A DNA stretch of 64,000 nucleotides from positions 434,001 to 498,000 of the forward strand of contig NZ_CP107548.1 of assembly GCF_025836975.1 (NCBI RefSeq), written 5' to 3'. The translations under genes and the position numbers were made by a program. How positions within the stretch are numbered: the stretch's first letter is position 1; each line of letters begins with the position of its first letter. Below, one piece after another: positions 33,399 to 42,824 of this stretch. The stretch is from Pollutimonas sp. M17. GTDB lineage: Bacteria; Pseudomonadota; Gammaproteobacteria; Burkholderiales; Burkholderiaceae_B. The notes under the pieces were generated by a model, which had not been told where the DNA came from, did no database searches, and saw only the letters and a list, made by a program, of their open reading frames with translations.

Positions 33399-33977
33399 TC
33401 ACTCCGTGGCGGCCAGCCGCGCGATCGCTCCCGCATCGCCAAGCTGCGGCAAGTCCCAGCATGCCTGGATCAGCGCGCTGGCTTGGTCGTCGGGCAATAT
33501 CGGCTGGACCAGCCCGCGGAATTTTTCTTCCAAGTCCTGTGGCGCAGTTTGTTGTCGGCATCCATCTGGAACATCTCGGCGCTAAGGTGGGGCGAAAGGC
33601 ACTGAGGCCATCAGGCCCACCGCCCTGAAGTCTTTGTCCAGATTGAAAGACAGGTTTTTGTACAGCGATTGGCTGACGGCGATGGAGGAAGGCGCTGCCA
33701 GCAGGGTGTAGCCGTCGGGCGTCGCACGCGCCGCTTCGGCCGCGCCGACGGTGCCGCCCGCCCCGGAGCGGTTTGCAATCACGAAGGGCTGGCTCAATGC
33801 GGCAGATAGTTTGGTGGTGACCAGGCGCGTCACGATATCGACCCCGGCGCCGGGAGGGAAGGGAACGATGAAGGTGATGGGTTTGCTTGGGTAGCTTGCC
33901 GCTTTCGCAGCCATTCCGGCGAAGGAACAAGAGGCCAGCAGCATGGCGTGCAGCAGCACTTTTACCGTTTTGGTCAT
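33399..33977 (-). pseudogene. hybrid pseudogene: front of a Bug receptor joined to the tail of an MmgE/PrpD gene
   Basis: From ATG 33977 the minus strand encodes a normal Bug receptor start: signal peptide ending AKA, 'YPSKPITFIVPFPPGAGVD' and on to 'DFRAVGLMASVPF' (about 128 residues). Homology ends abruptly near 33594 and a TAG follows at 33584-33582. In the same frame after the stop, about 60 codons to TGA 33401-33399 read like the C-terminus of MmgE/PrpD proteins (LEEKFRGLVQPILPDDQ, DAGAIARLA). An internal deletion that fused two neighbouring genes explains this best. Any product would be a truncated receptor. Confidence 0.75.
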
Positions 33978-34085
33978 TATTGTCTCCTTATATCAGAAGA
34001 AACCTCCAGCCATTGGCACAAGGGTTTCAAATGCTAAGATTCGGCTAACCCTTTCTTATCCCCCATTCTTATACCGGTATCCGCT

Positions 34086-34952
34086 TTGAATGCCCGCCAA
34101 CTGCTTGGCCTAGTCCTGCTTACGCTGATGTGGGGCGTGAACTGGCCAGTGATGAAGCTGGGGCTGCGCGAATGGAGCCCATTGTGGTTCCGCGCCGTCA
34201 CCATGGCCGGTGGCGCCTTGGTGCTGCTGGCCTACTACAGGTCGCAAGGGATCTCCGTGTTGCCGCGTGGCGTCAAGCAGTGGCGCAGCATCCTCGTGCT
34301 GGCCTTGCCCAATATGATGGGCTGGCATGGCCTGTCCATCATCGGGGTTGCCCATCTTCCGGCCGGCCGCGCCGCCATCCTGGGCTTCACCATGCCGGTT
34401 TTCACGGTCTTGCTGACGGTGCTGTTTTATGGCGAGCGTTTCACCGCGCGGCTGGCGCTGGCGGTCACCGCCGTACTGATTGCCATCGCGCTGCTGCTTT
34501 GGAACGAGCTTCATGCCTTGGCGGGTAGCCCGGTGGGTATTGCCTGGATGCAGGCCGCCGCTTTTTGCTGGGCTTTGGGCACTGTCTGGATGCAGCGTGC
34601 GAAGCTGACGCTGGCGCCCGAAACCCTGGTGATCTGGATGCTGATGGTGGCGTCGCTGGGCTTGGGCCTGGTGGCCAATGCTACTGAGCCGGTGCCGTCC
34701 TGGCCTTTCAGTGCAACCACCTGGGCCGTGCTTTTCTGGTCGGTGCTGTTGAACTATGGCGTGGCCCAGGTCATCTGGTTCTCCCTGGCGCGTGCATTGC
34801 CGCCGTCAACGAGCGCCATGAGTGTCACCGCGGTGCCCATCGTAGGGGTACTGGGCAGCATCTTTATCGGCGAGTGGCCAAGCTGGCAAGACGGCCTGGC
34901 TATTGTATGCGTGGTGGTGGCCATCAGTGCCGTGCTGCTGCGGCGCGATTGA
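34086..34952 (+). CDS. EamA-family (DMT) membrane transporter, TTG start
   Basis: A 288-residue protein with ten hydrophobic segments in two EamA repeats, as in RhaT/YdcZ-type drug/metabolite transporters. TTG at 34086 is needed to include the first transmembrane helix, which starts six residues later ('LLGLVLLTLMWGVNWPVMK' in part); no ATG upstream is in frame. The ribosome binding site is weak. The substrate is unknown. Codon usage and GC are like the surrounding core genes. Confidence 0.82.
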   Translation: MNARQLLGLVLLTLMWGVNWPVMKLGLREWSPLWFRAVTMAGGALVLLAYYRSQGISVLPRGVKQWRSILVLALPNMMGWHGLSIIGVAHLPAGRAAILGFTMPVFTVLLTVLFYGERFTARLALAVTAVLIAIALLLWNELHALAGSPVGIAWMQAAAFCWALGTVWMQRAKLTLAPETLVIWMLMVASLGLGLVANATEPVPSWPFSATTWAVLFWSVLLNYGVAQVIWFSLARALPPSTSAMSVTAVPIVGVLGSIFIGEWPSWQDGLAIVCVVVAISAVLLRRD

Positions 34953-35023
34953 GCGATCGGCCGGGGAAGGCAGCAGTAGCTCTGCGGCATGCGGGGACCA
35001 TTGCTTTTAATGAGCTCGCCCCG

Positions 35024-35806
35024 TTATAGCCAAGGGGCCAAGGTCTCGTCGGCGATATCGGCCCAGCCTTGGTTGGCCGTGGGGTTGGCAGGGCTGGGGT
35101 GCAGCAGGTAGGCAGTCGGTGTATTGTGGGCTGTGATGATCTGCGCGCGGCCATGGGCAAAGCGCCCGATACCGACCACCACGCGTGGGTTGATCGCATG
35201 GACTACGGCGCTCAGTGCTGCGTCGCAGATGCCGAATAAAGGCTCGCGTTCGGCCTTGTGCAGCTGCTCGGGGATCAGATTGCGGTTGTTGCGCAGGAAT
35301 AGCAAGGGGCAGTAGTTCCAGACGAAGATATCCTGGAAAAACTGTTCCGGGCTACCGAAGCGCTGCCGCGCCCAGCCCCAGAAGCGATCGCCGCTGCCTT
35401 CGCTACGGTGGCAGGCAAAGCCGGCTATCGGATACTTCTGGTGTTGGTCTGGCAACGGGCCGCCCAGGGGCTTTTCGATCTTCAGCCAGTCTCGTGCAGC
35501 GGAAACCTCGCCAAAGGGGACCCCGGTCTGGGCCATGCCCCATGGGCCGGGGTTCATGCCAAGCAGCAAGATGCGGTTGTTCCGGCTGCCGTAGCGCTGC
35601 AAGTACTCACGATGCGCTTCCCACATATAGGTCAGCGGGTTGTAAACGTGGCTGGCGCTAGGAAACATCAGTACCTGCAAGCTGCCGGCGAGTACGCGGG
35701 CAATGGCCGTGCAGGTATTGTCGGGATCGGGATCGAGTCTTGCGACCATGTGTTTTGCCTGGGTCAGTTGATCGTATTCCGCCATGTGCTGGAGCCAGGT
35801 CCGCAT
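35024..35806 (-). CDS. SMUG1-type uracil-DNA glycosylase
   Basis: About 260 residues from ATG 35806 (253 from ATG 35785). The frame extends to 35884, but that part overlaps the tRNA-Phe terminator and is unlikely to be translated. The active-site segments 'GMNPGPWGMAQTGVPFGE' and 'HPSPANP' are those of family 3 (SMUG1) uracil glycosylases, which are much rarer in bacteria than Ung or Mug. It would excise uracil and oxidised pyrimidines such as 5-hydroxymethyluracil. It stands alone between an EamA transporter and tRNA-Phe. Confidence 0.82.
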   Translation of the reverse strand: MRTWLQHMAEYDQLTQAKHMVARLDPDPDNTCTAIARVLAGSLQVLMFPSASHVYNPLTYMWEAHREYLQRYGSRNNRILLLGMNPGPWGMAQTGVPFGEVSAARDWLKIEKPLGGPLPDQHQKYPIAGFACHRSEGSGDRFWGWARQRFGSPEQFFQDIFVWNYCPLLFLRNNRNLIPEQLHKAEREPLFGICDAALSAVVHAINPRVVVGIGRFAHGRAQIITAHNTPTAYLLHPSPANPTANQGWADIADETLAPWL

Positions 35807-35864
35807 GCGCTGGCTCTCTATGGCGGTGACGATCTGGCTGCGTTGACACTGGCAAAAAAATAGG

Positions 35865-35899
35865 CGAAAAAAAAGACCAATCAATTAAGATAGGTCTTT
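35865..35899 (-). terminator. tRNA-Phe terminator
   Basis: On the minus strand AAAGACC (35899-35893) pairs with GGTCTTT (35878-35872), and a run of T follows (complement of the A run at 35865-35871). It lies 20 bases past the tRNA 3' end and fits a factor-independent terminator. Confidence 0.85.
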
Positions 35900-35918
35900 G
35901 ATTTTCAAGAGGGTTCTA

Positions 35919-35994
35919 TGGTGGCCTGGGGCGGAATCGAACCACCGACACAAGGATTTTCAATCCTCTGCTCTACCGACTGAGCTACCAGGCC
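35919..35994 (-). tRNA. tRNA-Phe (GAA)
   Basis: A 76-base tRNA including an encoded CCA end (35919-35921). The acceptor stem is GGCCTGG/CCAGGCC with discriminator A. The D arm AGCTCAGTCGGTAGAGC, the anticodon loop TTGAAAA with anticodon GAA, and the T arm GGTTCGATTCC are all standard. A TATGAT -10 element on the minus strand at 36014-36009 is properly placed for a start near 36002. Confidence 0.97.
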
Positions 35995-36092
35995 ATCAAG
36001 AAGGCGAAATCATACACGAAAAACAAAATGTGTGCTTTCCGCCACGCAAGCCCGCTATTCTTGCACAAGTTTGCGCCAAAGCAAACTGAAAT

Positions 36093-36121
36093 TTCAGGAA
36101 AAGTTCAGGGGCGACTATAAT
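36093..36121 (+). promoter_or_regulatory. hemA promoter candidate
   Basis: A perfect TATAAT lies at 36116-36121, about 40 bases before the hemA ATG. The matching -35 (TTCAGG at 36093-36098, 17-base spacing) is poor. Expression may depend on an activator or be intrinsically modest. Confidence 0.5.
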
Positions 36122-36161
36122 CCTGTTTGCATATGCACAGCTTCCGACTTTTGAACGATAC

Positions 36162-37436
36162 ATGTCTGTCGACGTCTTGACCTTCGGCTTGAACCACGTC
36201 TCCGCCCCGGTTTCGGTGCGGGAACGCGTGTCGTTCCCGATCGATGTCCTCAGGCCCGCGCTGGACGGACTGCGTTCCGCCTTCGGTGCGTCGGTCAAGG
36301 AAGCCGCCATCCTGTCCACCTGTAATCGCACCGAAATCTACTGTGCGGCCGAGCCGCAGGTATCCGAGCATCTGCCGGCCTGGCTGGCGGAGTTCAATCG
36401 CCTGGAAGCCGGCAGCCTGCAGCCTCACCTGTATCAGTATCAGCAGAACGATGCCGTCCGCCACACCTTTCGCGTGGCCAGCGGTCTCGATTCCATGGTG
36501 CTGGGCGAGCCGCAGATCCTGGGGCAGATGAAAGACGCGGTGCGCGCGGCCGAGCAGGCCGGGGCGTTGGGTACCCTGCTGCATCAGCTTTTCCAGCGCA
36601 CGTTCTCGGTCGCCAAGGAAGTCCGCTCGCAGACCGCCATCGGGGCGCATTCGGTGTCCATGGCGGCGGCGGCCGTGCGCCTGGCCGAACGTGTGTTTGA
36701 CGACCTGTCCCAAGCCAATGTGCTGTTCATCGGCGCGGGCGAGATGATCGAACTCTGTGCCACGCACTTCGCCGCCCTGAATCCCAAGCACGTTGTGGTG
36801 GCCAACCGCACGCTGGAGCGCGCCGAGCTGCTGGCCTCGCGCTTTGTGGCCAAGACCATGAAGCTGTCCGACATTCCCGACAAGCTGGCGGAATTCGACG
36901 TCATCGTTTCCTGTACGGCCAGCTCCTTGCCCATCCTTGGATTAGGGATGGTCGAAAGGGCTACGCGCTCGCGGCGCCATCGTCCCATGGTCATGATAGA
37001 CCTGGCCGTGCCGCGCGACATCGAGACCGAGGTCGGACGGTTGGCCGACGTCTACCTGTATACCGTCGACGATCTGGGCCGCATGGTTCAAAGCGGCACC
37101 GATGCGCGTCGCGCCGCGGTGGTGCAGGCCGAAGCCATCATCGAGACGCGTGTGCAGAATTTCATGCACTGGCTGCAAAGCCGCGAAATCATACCGGCCA
37201 TCATGGACTTCCAGCAGGCGGCCGATCAGGTCCGCCGCAACGAACTGGAACGCGCGCGCCGCATGCTGGCTCGAGGCGAGTCTCCCGAACAGGTTCTCGA
37301 ACAACTGGCCCACGGCCTGACGCAAAAGTACATGCACGGTCCGCTGGCCGCGCTCAATCGCAGCGAAAGCGACGACCGCCAGCAATTGCTGGCCTTGCTG
37401 CCGCGTCTGCTGCCCACGGTGGACCGCCGCCGTTAG
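36162..37436 (+). CDS. hemA: glutamyl-tRNA reductase
   Basis: A 424-residue enzyme that reduces glutamyl-tRNA(Glu) to glutamate-1-semialdehyde, the first committed step of tetrapyrrole synthesis by the C5 route. The catalytic Cys54 is in STCNRTE. The NADPH domain has '[17 protein letters not shown]' (in part) and the C-terminal dimerisation helices are complete. It is first in the cluster hemA-prfA-prmC-grxD-ubiX, an order conserved in many beta- and gammaproteobacteria. It sits just downstream of tRNA-Phe on the opposite strand. Confidence 0.97.
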   Translation: MSVDVLTFGLNHVSAPVSVRERVSFPIDVLRPALDGLRSAFGASVKEAAILSTCNRTEIYCAAEPQVSEHLPAWLAEFNRLEAGSLQPHLYQYQQNDAVRHTFRVASGLDSMVLGEPQILGQMKDAVRAAEQAGALGTLLHQLFQRTFSVAKEVRSQTAIGAHSVSMAAAAVRLAERVFDDLSQANVLFIGAGEMIELCATHFAALNPKHVVVANRTLERAELLASRFVAKTMKLSDIPDKLAEFDVIVSCTASSLPILGLGMVERATRSRRHRPMVMIDLAVPRDIETEVGRLADVYLYTVDDLGRMVQSGTDARRAAVVQAEAIIETRVQNFMHWLQSREIIPAIMDFQQAADQVRRNELERARRMLARGESPEQVLEQLAHGLTQKYMHGPLAALNRSESDDRQQLLALLPRLLPTVDRRR

Positions 37437-37511
37437 CGACGCTCTCTTTCGGGCTTCGCCCGACTGTCTTGCCGCGTCCGCTTTCTTCAACTGCCTGATT
37501 TTCTTTTTTCT

Positions 37512-38591
37512 ATGAAAACATCCATGCGCAATCGGCTGGAGCAGCTTGCCCACCGATTAATCGAGGTCGATGCTTTGTTGGCCGAGCCCGAGATCGCCGG
37601 CGATATGGACCGCTACCGCAAGATATCGCGCGAGCGGGCCGAGCTGGATCCGGTGGTGTCGGTATTCAATGCCTACACCGCCACGGAAGAGGACATACAG
37701 GCCGCGCAGGACATGGTTTCCGATCCGGAAATGCGCGCCATGGCCGAAGAGGAACTGAAGCTGGGCAAGGCCCGGCTCGACACCCTGGCCGATGAGCTGC
37801 AGGTACTGCTGTTGCCCCGCGATCCGGACGATGGCCGCAGCGTATTCCTGGAAATCCGGGCGGGAACGGGCGGCGACGAAAGCGCGCTGTTCGTCGGCGA
37901 CCTGCTGCGCATGTACAGCCGCTATGCGGAGCACAATGGCTGGAAAGTGGAGCTCATGTCGACCAGCGAATCCGAGATAGGCGGCTACAAGGAAGTGATT
38001 GCCCGGGTGGATGGCGATGGGGTGTATGGCCGCCTGAAGTTCGAGTCGGGAGCGCACCGCGTGCAGCGCGTGCCCGAAACGGAAACCCAGGGGCGCATCC
38101 ATACCTCGGCCTGCACGGTCGCCGTGCTGCCCGAGGCCGATGCCCAAAGCGACATCGTGATCAATCCGTCGGACCTGCGCATCGATACCTTCCGCGCCAG
38201 CGGCGCCGGCGGGCAGCACATCAACAAGACCGATTCGGCGGTGCGCATCACCCACTTGCCGACCGGCCTGGTTGTGGAATGCCAGGACGACCGCTCGCAG
38301 CACCGCAACAAGGACAAGGCCATGCAGGTGCTGGCGGCCCGGCTGAAAGACAAGCAGCAGCAGGAGCAGCACGACAAAGAGGCGGCGCAACGCAAGAGCC
38401 TGGTGGGCACGGGGGACCGCTCCGAGCGCATACGCACCTACAACTATCCGCAGGGCCGCGTAACGGACCACCGGATCAACCTGACGCTGTACAAGCTGGG
38501 CGGCATCATGGAGGGCGACCTGGACGAGCTGACGGGGGCACTGCTGGCCGAGCACCAGGCCGAGCTGCTGGCGTCCCTGGGACAGGACTAG
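37512..38591 (+). CDS. prfA: peptide chain release factor 1
   Basis: A 359-residue class I release factor that reads UAA and UAG. The stop-codon-recognition tripeptide of the PxT type is Pro188-Glu-Thr190, and the peptidyl-hydrolysis GGQ is 233-235 ([10 protein letters not shown]). The glutamine is the target of the methylase encoded by the next gene. The ATG at 37512 gives normal length. ATG 37524 is an alternative. Five bases separate it from prmC. Confidence 0.97.
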   Translation: MKTSMRNRLEQLAHRLIEVDALLAEPEIAGDMDRYRKISRERAELDPVVSVFNAYTATEEDIQAAQDMVSDPEMRAMAEEELKLGKARLDTLADELQVLLLPRDPDDGRSVFLEIRAGTGGDESALFVGDLLRMYSRYAEHNGWKVELMSTSESEIGGYKEVIARVDGDGVYGRLKFESGAHRVQRVPETETQGRIHTSACTVAVLPEADAQSDIVINPSDLRIDTFRASGAGGQHINKTDSAVRITHLPTGLVVECQDDRSQHRNKDKAMQVLAARLKDKQQQEQHDKEAAQRKSLVGTGDRSERIRTYNYPQGRVTDHRINLTLYKLGGIMEGDLDELTGALLAEHQAELLASLGQD

Positions 38592-38596
38592 CCGCC

Positions 38597-39418
38597 ATGG
38601 AAAGCCTGCGCAGCCTGTCGCGGGACAGCGCGCTGCCTCGGCTCGAGTTCCAGATGCTGTGGCAGCATGTGCTCCAGGTGCCGCGCGTCTGGCTGATCGC
38701 CCACGACGGCGACCCGGTCGATCCGGCAAAGGCGGCCCGCTTCCGCGAACTCCAGGCGCGCCGCCTGGCCGGCGAGCCCATGGCGTATATCCTGGGCGTC
38801 CGCGAATTCATGGGCCGGGATTTTCACGTTTCGCCCGCCGTCCTCATACCCCGTCCCGAGACCGAATTGCTGGTGGAGGCCGGCTTGCGCCACCTCGAGG
38901 GGCTGAAGTCGCCGCGAGTGCTGGATCTGGGCACGGGGACCGGCGCCATCGCCATCTGCATCGCCCTGGACCGTCCCGATGCGCGGGTGGCGGGATCCGA
39001 TTCAAGCGCCCAGGCGCTTGACGTGGCCAAACGCAATGCGCAAACCCTGGGCGCCGCGGTCGATTTTTTCCATGGCAGTTGGTACGATGCCCTGCCGGCC
39101 ATTGGGGGCTTTGACCTGATCGTCTCGAATCCGCCGTATATTGCAGCGTCCGATCCGCACCTGAAGCAAGGCGATTTGCGTTTCGAGCCGGCTTCGGCGC
39201 TGACCGACCATGGCGATGGGCTGGCCGCCTTGCGCGAGATCGCGCAGGGAGCCGGGCAATGGCTGGCGCCGCAGGGCGCGCTGCTCATGGAGCATGGCTG
39301 GGACCAGGCGGCGGCGGTACGTGGAATAATGGAGTCGTCCGGCTTCGGCCGGGTGACCAGCCTGCCCGACCTGGCCGGCGTGGAAAGGGTGACAGGCGGT
39401 ATCTATAATGAAGGATAG
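38597..39418 (+). CDS. prmC: release factor glutamine methyltransferase
   Basis: A 273-residue SAM-dependent methylase that modifies the GGQ glutamine of release factors. ATG 38597 follows the prfA stop; a longer frame into prfA is an artefact. The SAM site [12 protein letters not shown] is at 109-120 and the catalytic NPPY at 178-181. Adjacency to prfA, its substrate gene, is the usual arrangement. Confidence 0.96.
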   Translation: MESLRSLSRDSALPRLEFQMLWQHVLQVPRVWLIAHDGDPVDPAKAARFRELQARRLAGEPMAYILGVREFMGRDFHVSPAVLIPRPETELLVEAGLRHLEGLKSPRVLDLGTGTGAIAICIALDRPDARVAGSDSSAQALDVAKRNAQTLGAAVDFFHGSWYDALPAIGGFDLIVSNPPYIAASDPHLKQGDLRFEPASALTDHGDGLAALREIAQGAGQWLAPQGALLMEHGWDQAAAVRGIMESSGFGRVTSLPDLAGVERVTGGIYNEG

Positions 39419-39462
39419 CCATCCAGGCTGTCCGCAACTTTTTTTCTGAAGACGAGAGCACC

Positions 39463-39789
39463 ATGAGCGAAGTTCAAGATTTTATTCGTGAAACCGTCAC
39501 GGCCAACCCCGTTGTGCTGTTTATGAAGGGCACGGCCCAGTTTCCTCAGTGCGGCTTCTCGGGCCGTGCCATACAAGTGTTGAAGGCATCGGGCGTGACC
39601 AAGCTGGTTACGGTCAATGTGCTGGACGACGACCTGGTGCGCCAGGGCATCAAGGACTACTCCAACTGGCCGACCATCCCGCAGCTGTACGTGTCGGGCG
39701 AATTCGTCGGCGGTTCCGACATCATTGCCGAAATGTATGAAAACGGCGAACTGGTCACCGTGCTGAAAGAGGCCGGGGCGCTTGCGTGA
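39463..39789 (+). CDS. grxD: monothiol glutaredoxin
   Basis: A 108-residue Grx4-type protein with the CGFS active site (Cys30), the '[19 protein letters not shown]' glutathione-binding segment (in part) and no second active-site Cys. Such proteins carry and transfer [2Fe-2S] clusters. Its last codon overlaps the ubiX start (ATGA), so the two are translated in a coupled way. Confidence 0.95.
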   Translation: MSEVQDFIRETVTANPVVLFMKGTAQFPQCGFSGRAIQVLKASGVTKLVTVNVLDDDLVRQGIKDYSNWPTIPQLYVSGEFVGGSDIIAEMYENGELVTVLKEAGALA

Positions 39790-40388
39790 TCCCGAAACGC
39801 CGGCTGGTCGTCGGGGTAACGGGCGCCACGGGCGCCATTTACGCCGTGCGCATGCTGCAGGCGCTGCAGGCTGTTCCCGATGTTGAAACGCACTTGGTGG
39901 TGTCCCCGCCGGGTGTGCTCAATATCAAGTACGAGCTGAACCAGACCCGCCAGGACGTCCATGCTTTGGCGGATCGGGTCTACAGCTTCCGCGACGTGGG
40001 CGCCACGCTGTCCAGCGGCGGCTTTGCCACCGCGGGCATGGTGGTGGTGCCGTGTTCCATGCGCACGCTGGCCGCCGTGGCCCACGGCCTGTCGGATAAC
40101 CTGATCACCCGCGCGGCCGACGTCACGCTCAAGGAACGCCGGCGCCTGGTCATGATGGTGCGCGAGACGCCGCTGAATCTGGCGCACCTGCGCAATATGA
40201 CGGCCGTGACCGAAATGGGCGGCGTCATCTTCCCGCCGCTGCCGGCCTTCTACCATCATCCCAAGACGCTGGATGATATGGTCGATCACACCGTGGCTCG
40301 CGTGCTCGAGCTGTTCGATATCCATGTTCCTGGGCCCCGGTGGGACGGCATTGCGCCTGAATCGGGGGGGAAGGCCGCCTCCGAATAG
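39786..40388 (+). CDS. ubiX: flavin prenyltransferase
   Basis: A 200-residue UbiX/Pad1-family protein that attaches a dimethylallyl group to FMN to make the cofactor of the UbiD decarboxylase in ubiquinone synthesis. The FMN-binding start '[17 protein letters not shown]' and the conserved '[16 protein letters not shown]' are present. It overlaps grxD by four bases and ends the hemA cluster. Confidence 0.95.
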   Translation: MIPKRRLVVGVTGATGAIYAVRMLQALQAVPDVETHLVVSPPGVLNIKYELNQTRQDVHALADRVYSFRDVGATLSSGGFATAGMVVVPCSMRTLAAVAHGLSDNLITRAADVTLKERRRLVMMVRETPLNLAHLRNMTAVTEMGGVIFPPLPAFYHHPKTLDDMVDHTVARVLELFDIHVPGPRWDGIAPESGGKAASE

Positions 40389-40396
40389 ATGGAACC

Positions 40397-40415
40397 GCCA
40401 GGCCTACGGCCTGGC
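40397..40415. terminator. hairpin between ubiX and the convergent channel gene
   Basis: GCCAGGCC (40397-40404) pairs perfectly with GGCCTGGC (40408-40415) around a TAC loop, nine bases after the ubiX stop. No T run follows on either strand, so terminator activity is uncertain. Confidence 0.4.
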
Positions 40416-40436
40416 CGCTCCGGTCTGCCGCCTCAG

Positions 40437-42824
40437 TCAGTTGCCTTCGTCCAGGGCCGGCCGCATGGTCTGCCCGGGCGCGGGTGTCGTGCCCGCCGAA
40501 TGCTTCAGGGCATCGACCCCCCTTACGTCCACCGGCGCGGCATAGCCCAGTTTGTCGCGTCCGAAATGCAGCACGGTTTGCGGGTACGGCAGCTCGATGC
40601 CCGCGGCGTCGAAGCGCTGCTTGACCAGCCGGTTGAAGCCGCGCTGTATGGCCCATTGGTTGCCGGGAGTGGTCTTGATCAGTACCCGTATGGTGAAGCC
40701 GCGCTCGGTCAGGCCGGTCACACCCGGTATGGAGATGTCTTCCAGCACTTCGCGCGACAGTTCCGGGTCCTGCATCAGATCCTTGAAGGCCAGCTCCAGC
40801 TGCGCAATGGCCTCGTCGACGTTCTCCCGGTGCGCGATGTTGTATTCGCCATAGTGGTAGCCGAAGTCGCGCGTGTGATTGGTCAGCTTGTCGATGGTCG
40901 AGAAGGGGATCAGGTGATAGCCCCCGTCCAGGGTGCGGATCACGACCGAGCGGATGGTTATCTTTTCCACCGTGCCGAAAATGCCGGCCAGCTCGACCAC
41001 GTCGTTCTGGTTCATGCCGTTTTCAAGCTGGATGAACACGCCGGTAATCACGTCCTGGACCAGCTTCTGGGCGCCGAAGCCGATGGCCAGGCCGGCCACG
41101 CCCGCCCCGGCGATCAGCGGACCGATGTCGATGCCGATTTGCGACAGCACGATCAGCGCCGTCATGGTGGCGATGACCACCGCCGCCGCGTTGCGGAACA
41201 GCATGAGCAGTGTTTTCTCGCGCTCGCTGGGACGATGGATGCCGCCGGACAGGCTCAGGCGATGTTCGATGAGGCTGGCCAGCACGGTCCAGCTCAGCGC
41301 GGCCATGGCCAGAATGATCCCTACCCGGAAAACCAGCGCGACGGTGGCGCGGCCGTTGGCCGATTCCAGCCAGGCAAGCAGATCGAAGGCGCGCCAGGCA
41401 TCCAGGACGACCAGCGACACCGTGATCAGGATCAACAGGCGCAGGGCTTTCAGGGTGGCGGGCACATAAGCGTTGATGCGGGATTCCAGCAGGGGCAGGG
41501 CGCGGCGCCAGTCGTCGGGCAACTGGATGCGGCGCGACAGCAGGGATGACAGTGTCGCCGCCAGGGCCAGTCCGATCACCACGGCGGCAACGGTTTGTAT
41601 CGTGGCGCGCGTCATGAAAACCAAGGCCTGGTCCTGGTCCGCCTGGCTGACCGCCAGCAGCATCGTGAAATAGGCCAGCGCTATCAGGTGCCAGATCCGG
41701 CCCAGGACGCGAAGCAGGGTGCCGAATACGGCGGTGCTTGATTGTTCGGCCCGCCGCACCAATCCCGCCCGCACCGCATGGCGGTTCTTCCAGACCACGC
41801 GGACGCCATAGATGTAGACCCCCAGCATGATGATCAGGCCAAGCACCTTGGCGGCCGCGGGCAGGAAGACCGCTTCGGCGACCGGCACGGCCACCATCAG
41901 CCCGTAGCCGGTCAGGCCGATCAGCAGCGTAAGCCAATGGTTCCAGTAGGCGGCCGCCTCGGGCGACAGGGGCAGCAGCCGCAGCTGATCGTAGCGGGTG
42001 GCGAATACGCCTCGCGAGACCGCCTTGGCGATTTCGATCATGACAAAGGCGGTCAGGAATTGCAGTGCGAACAGGGTTTTGCCGCCGGTGCCGTCCGCCA
42101 GGATCGTGGACAAGACATAGCCGGCCAGCGCCGCCGACAGGCTGGCCGCCACATCGATCAGGAAGGCGGCAAGCACGCCAAGCAGCTTGCGGCTCAGTGT
42201 TAGCGAGGCATAGCGGTAGCGCTTGGCGGCCGGTCCCGGATCGGGCTGCGGGCCGACCTTTCCCTTGCTGTCGTCAAGGATCCAGGCATTCAGGCGGGCA
42301 AAGCCGAAGCCGGCCAGCACGCGAAAGGCGGCATAGGCCAGCAGCGTGCCCACTATGGTGAACAGCAGCACGCTCAGGGCCGGCAGGGATGCGCGCAGGC
42401 GGTTGCCGGGAACGGGTTCGCCGCTGAGGGCGGCGCGCACGGCCGTCATGGTCGCGGCCGTGTCGTGCAACAGGCCGGCCGTAAAGGTCTGCAGGTCTAT
42501 GGCCAGGCGTTGCGACAGGGGCAGGCCGGCGGGATCCCGGCTGGGCTCGGCCCGGGTCGGCTGGGCGACGCCGGCCGCCGGGGCTTGTGCGCCTTCCGGC
42601 GCCAGGCTGCGCAGCTGTTCAATGAGCTTGTCGCGCGCCTTGTCGTTCTCGAGCAGGTCGGCCAGCGCGGCATAAGAGGGGGTGTTGTCCGCCGGCGCTG
42701 TGGCCGGGCCGGTCTGGGCGACGGCGCGGGTGGTGAACACCGCAGCGGCCAGCAAGATCAATACAGCGTAAAAAGAAGAGAAGAAAACGTGATGGATGAA
42801 AGAGTGTCTGTTTCTTGGCGCCAC
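40437..42824 (-). CDS. ybiO: mechanosensitive channel of the MscS family (YbiO-like), GTG start
   Basis: A 795-residue large MscS-family channel. A signal peptide ends near residue 36, followed by a periplasmic region with 'ALADLLENDKARDKLIEQLR' (YbiO type). About eleven membrane segments follow, then the MscS pore helix and beta domain ('GFGAQKLVQDVITGVF', 'ENGMNQNDVVELAGIFGTVEKI' in part). It relieves pressure after osmotic downshift. The GTG start shares its G with the ttcA stop (TAGTG), and AAGGAG lies eight bases upstream inside ttcA. Confidence 0.87.
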   Translation of the reverse strand: MAPRNRHSFIHHVFFSSFYAVLILLAAAVFTTRAVAQTGPATAPADNTPSYAALADLLENDKARDKLIEQLRSLAPEGAQAPAAGVAQPTRAEPSRDPAGLPLSQRLAIDLQTFTAGLLHDTAATMTAVRAALSGEPVPGNRLRASLPALSVLLFTIVGTLLAYAAFRVLAGFGFARLNAWILDDSKGKVGPQPDPGPAAKRYRYASLTLSRKLLGVLAAFLIDVAASLSAALAGYVLSTILADGTGGKTLFALQFLTAFVMIEIAKAVSRGVFATRYDQLRLLPLSPEAAAYWNHWLTLLIGLTGYGLMVAVPVAEAVFLPAAAKVLGLIIMLGVYIYGVRVVWKNRHAVRAGLVRRAEQSSTAVFGTLLRVLGRIWHLIALAYFTMLLAVSQADQDQALVFMTRATIQTVAAVVIGLALAATLSSLLSRRIQLPDDWRRALPLLESRINAYVPATLKALRLLILITVSLVVLDAWRAFDLLAWLESANGRATVALVFRVGIILAMAALSWTVLASLIEHRLSLSGGIHRPSEREKTLLMLFRNAAAVVIATMTALIVLSQIGIDIGPLIAGAGVAGLAIGFGAQKLVQDVITGVFIQLENGMNQNDVVELAGIFGTVEKITIRSVVIRTLDGGYHLIPFSTIDKLTNHTRDFGYHYGEYNIAHRENVDEAIAQLELAFKDLMQDPELSREVLEDISIPGVTGLTERGFTIRVLIKTTPGNQWAIQRGFNRLVKQRFDAAGIELPYPQTVLHFGRDKLGYAAPVDVRGVDALKHSAGTTPAPGQTMRPALDEGN

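Noticed and set aside
37437-37511. Terminator between hemA and prfA (CGGGC/GCCCG stem).
   Set aside because: The stem is only five pairs with no following T run, and the genes are normally cotranscribed.
40389-41549. A 386-codon plus-strand frame opposite the mechanosensitive channel gene.
   Set aside because: Composition is that of antisense high-GC DNA, and the channel gene is clearly real.
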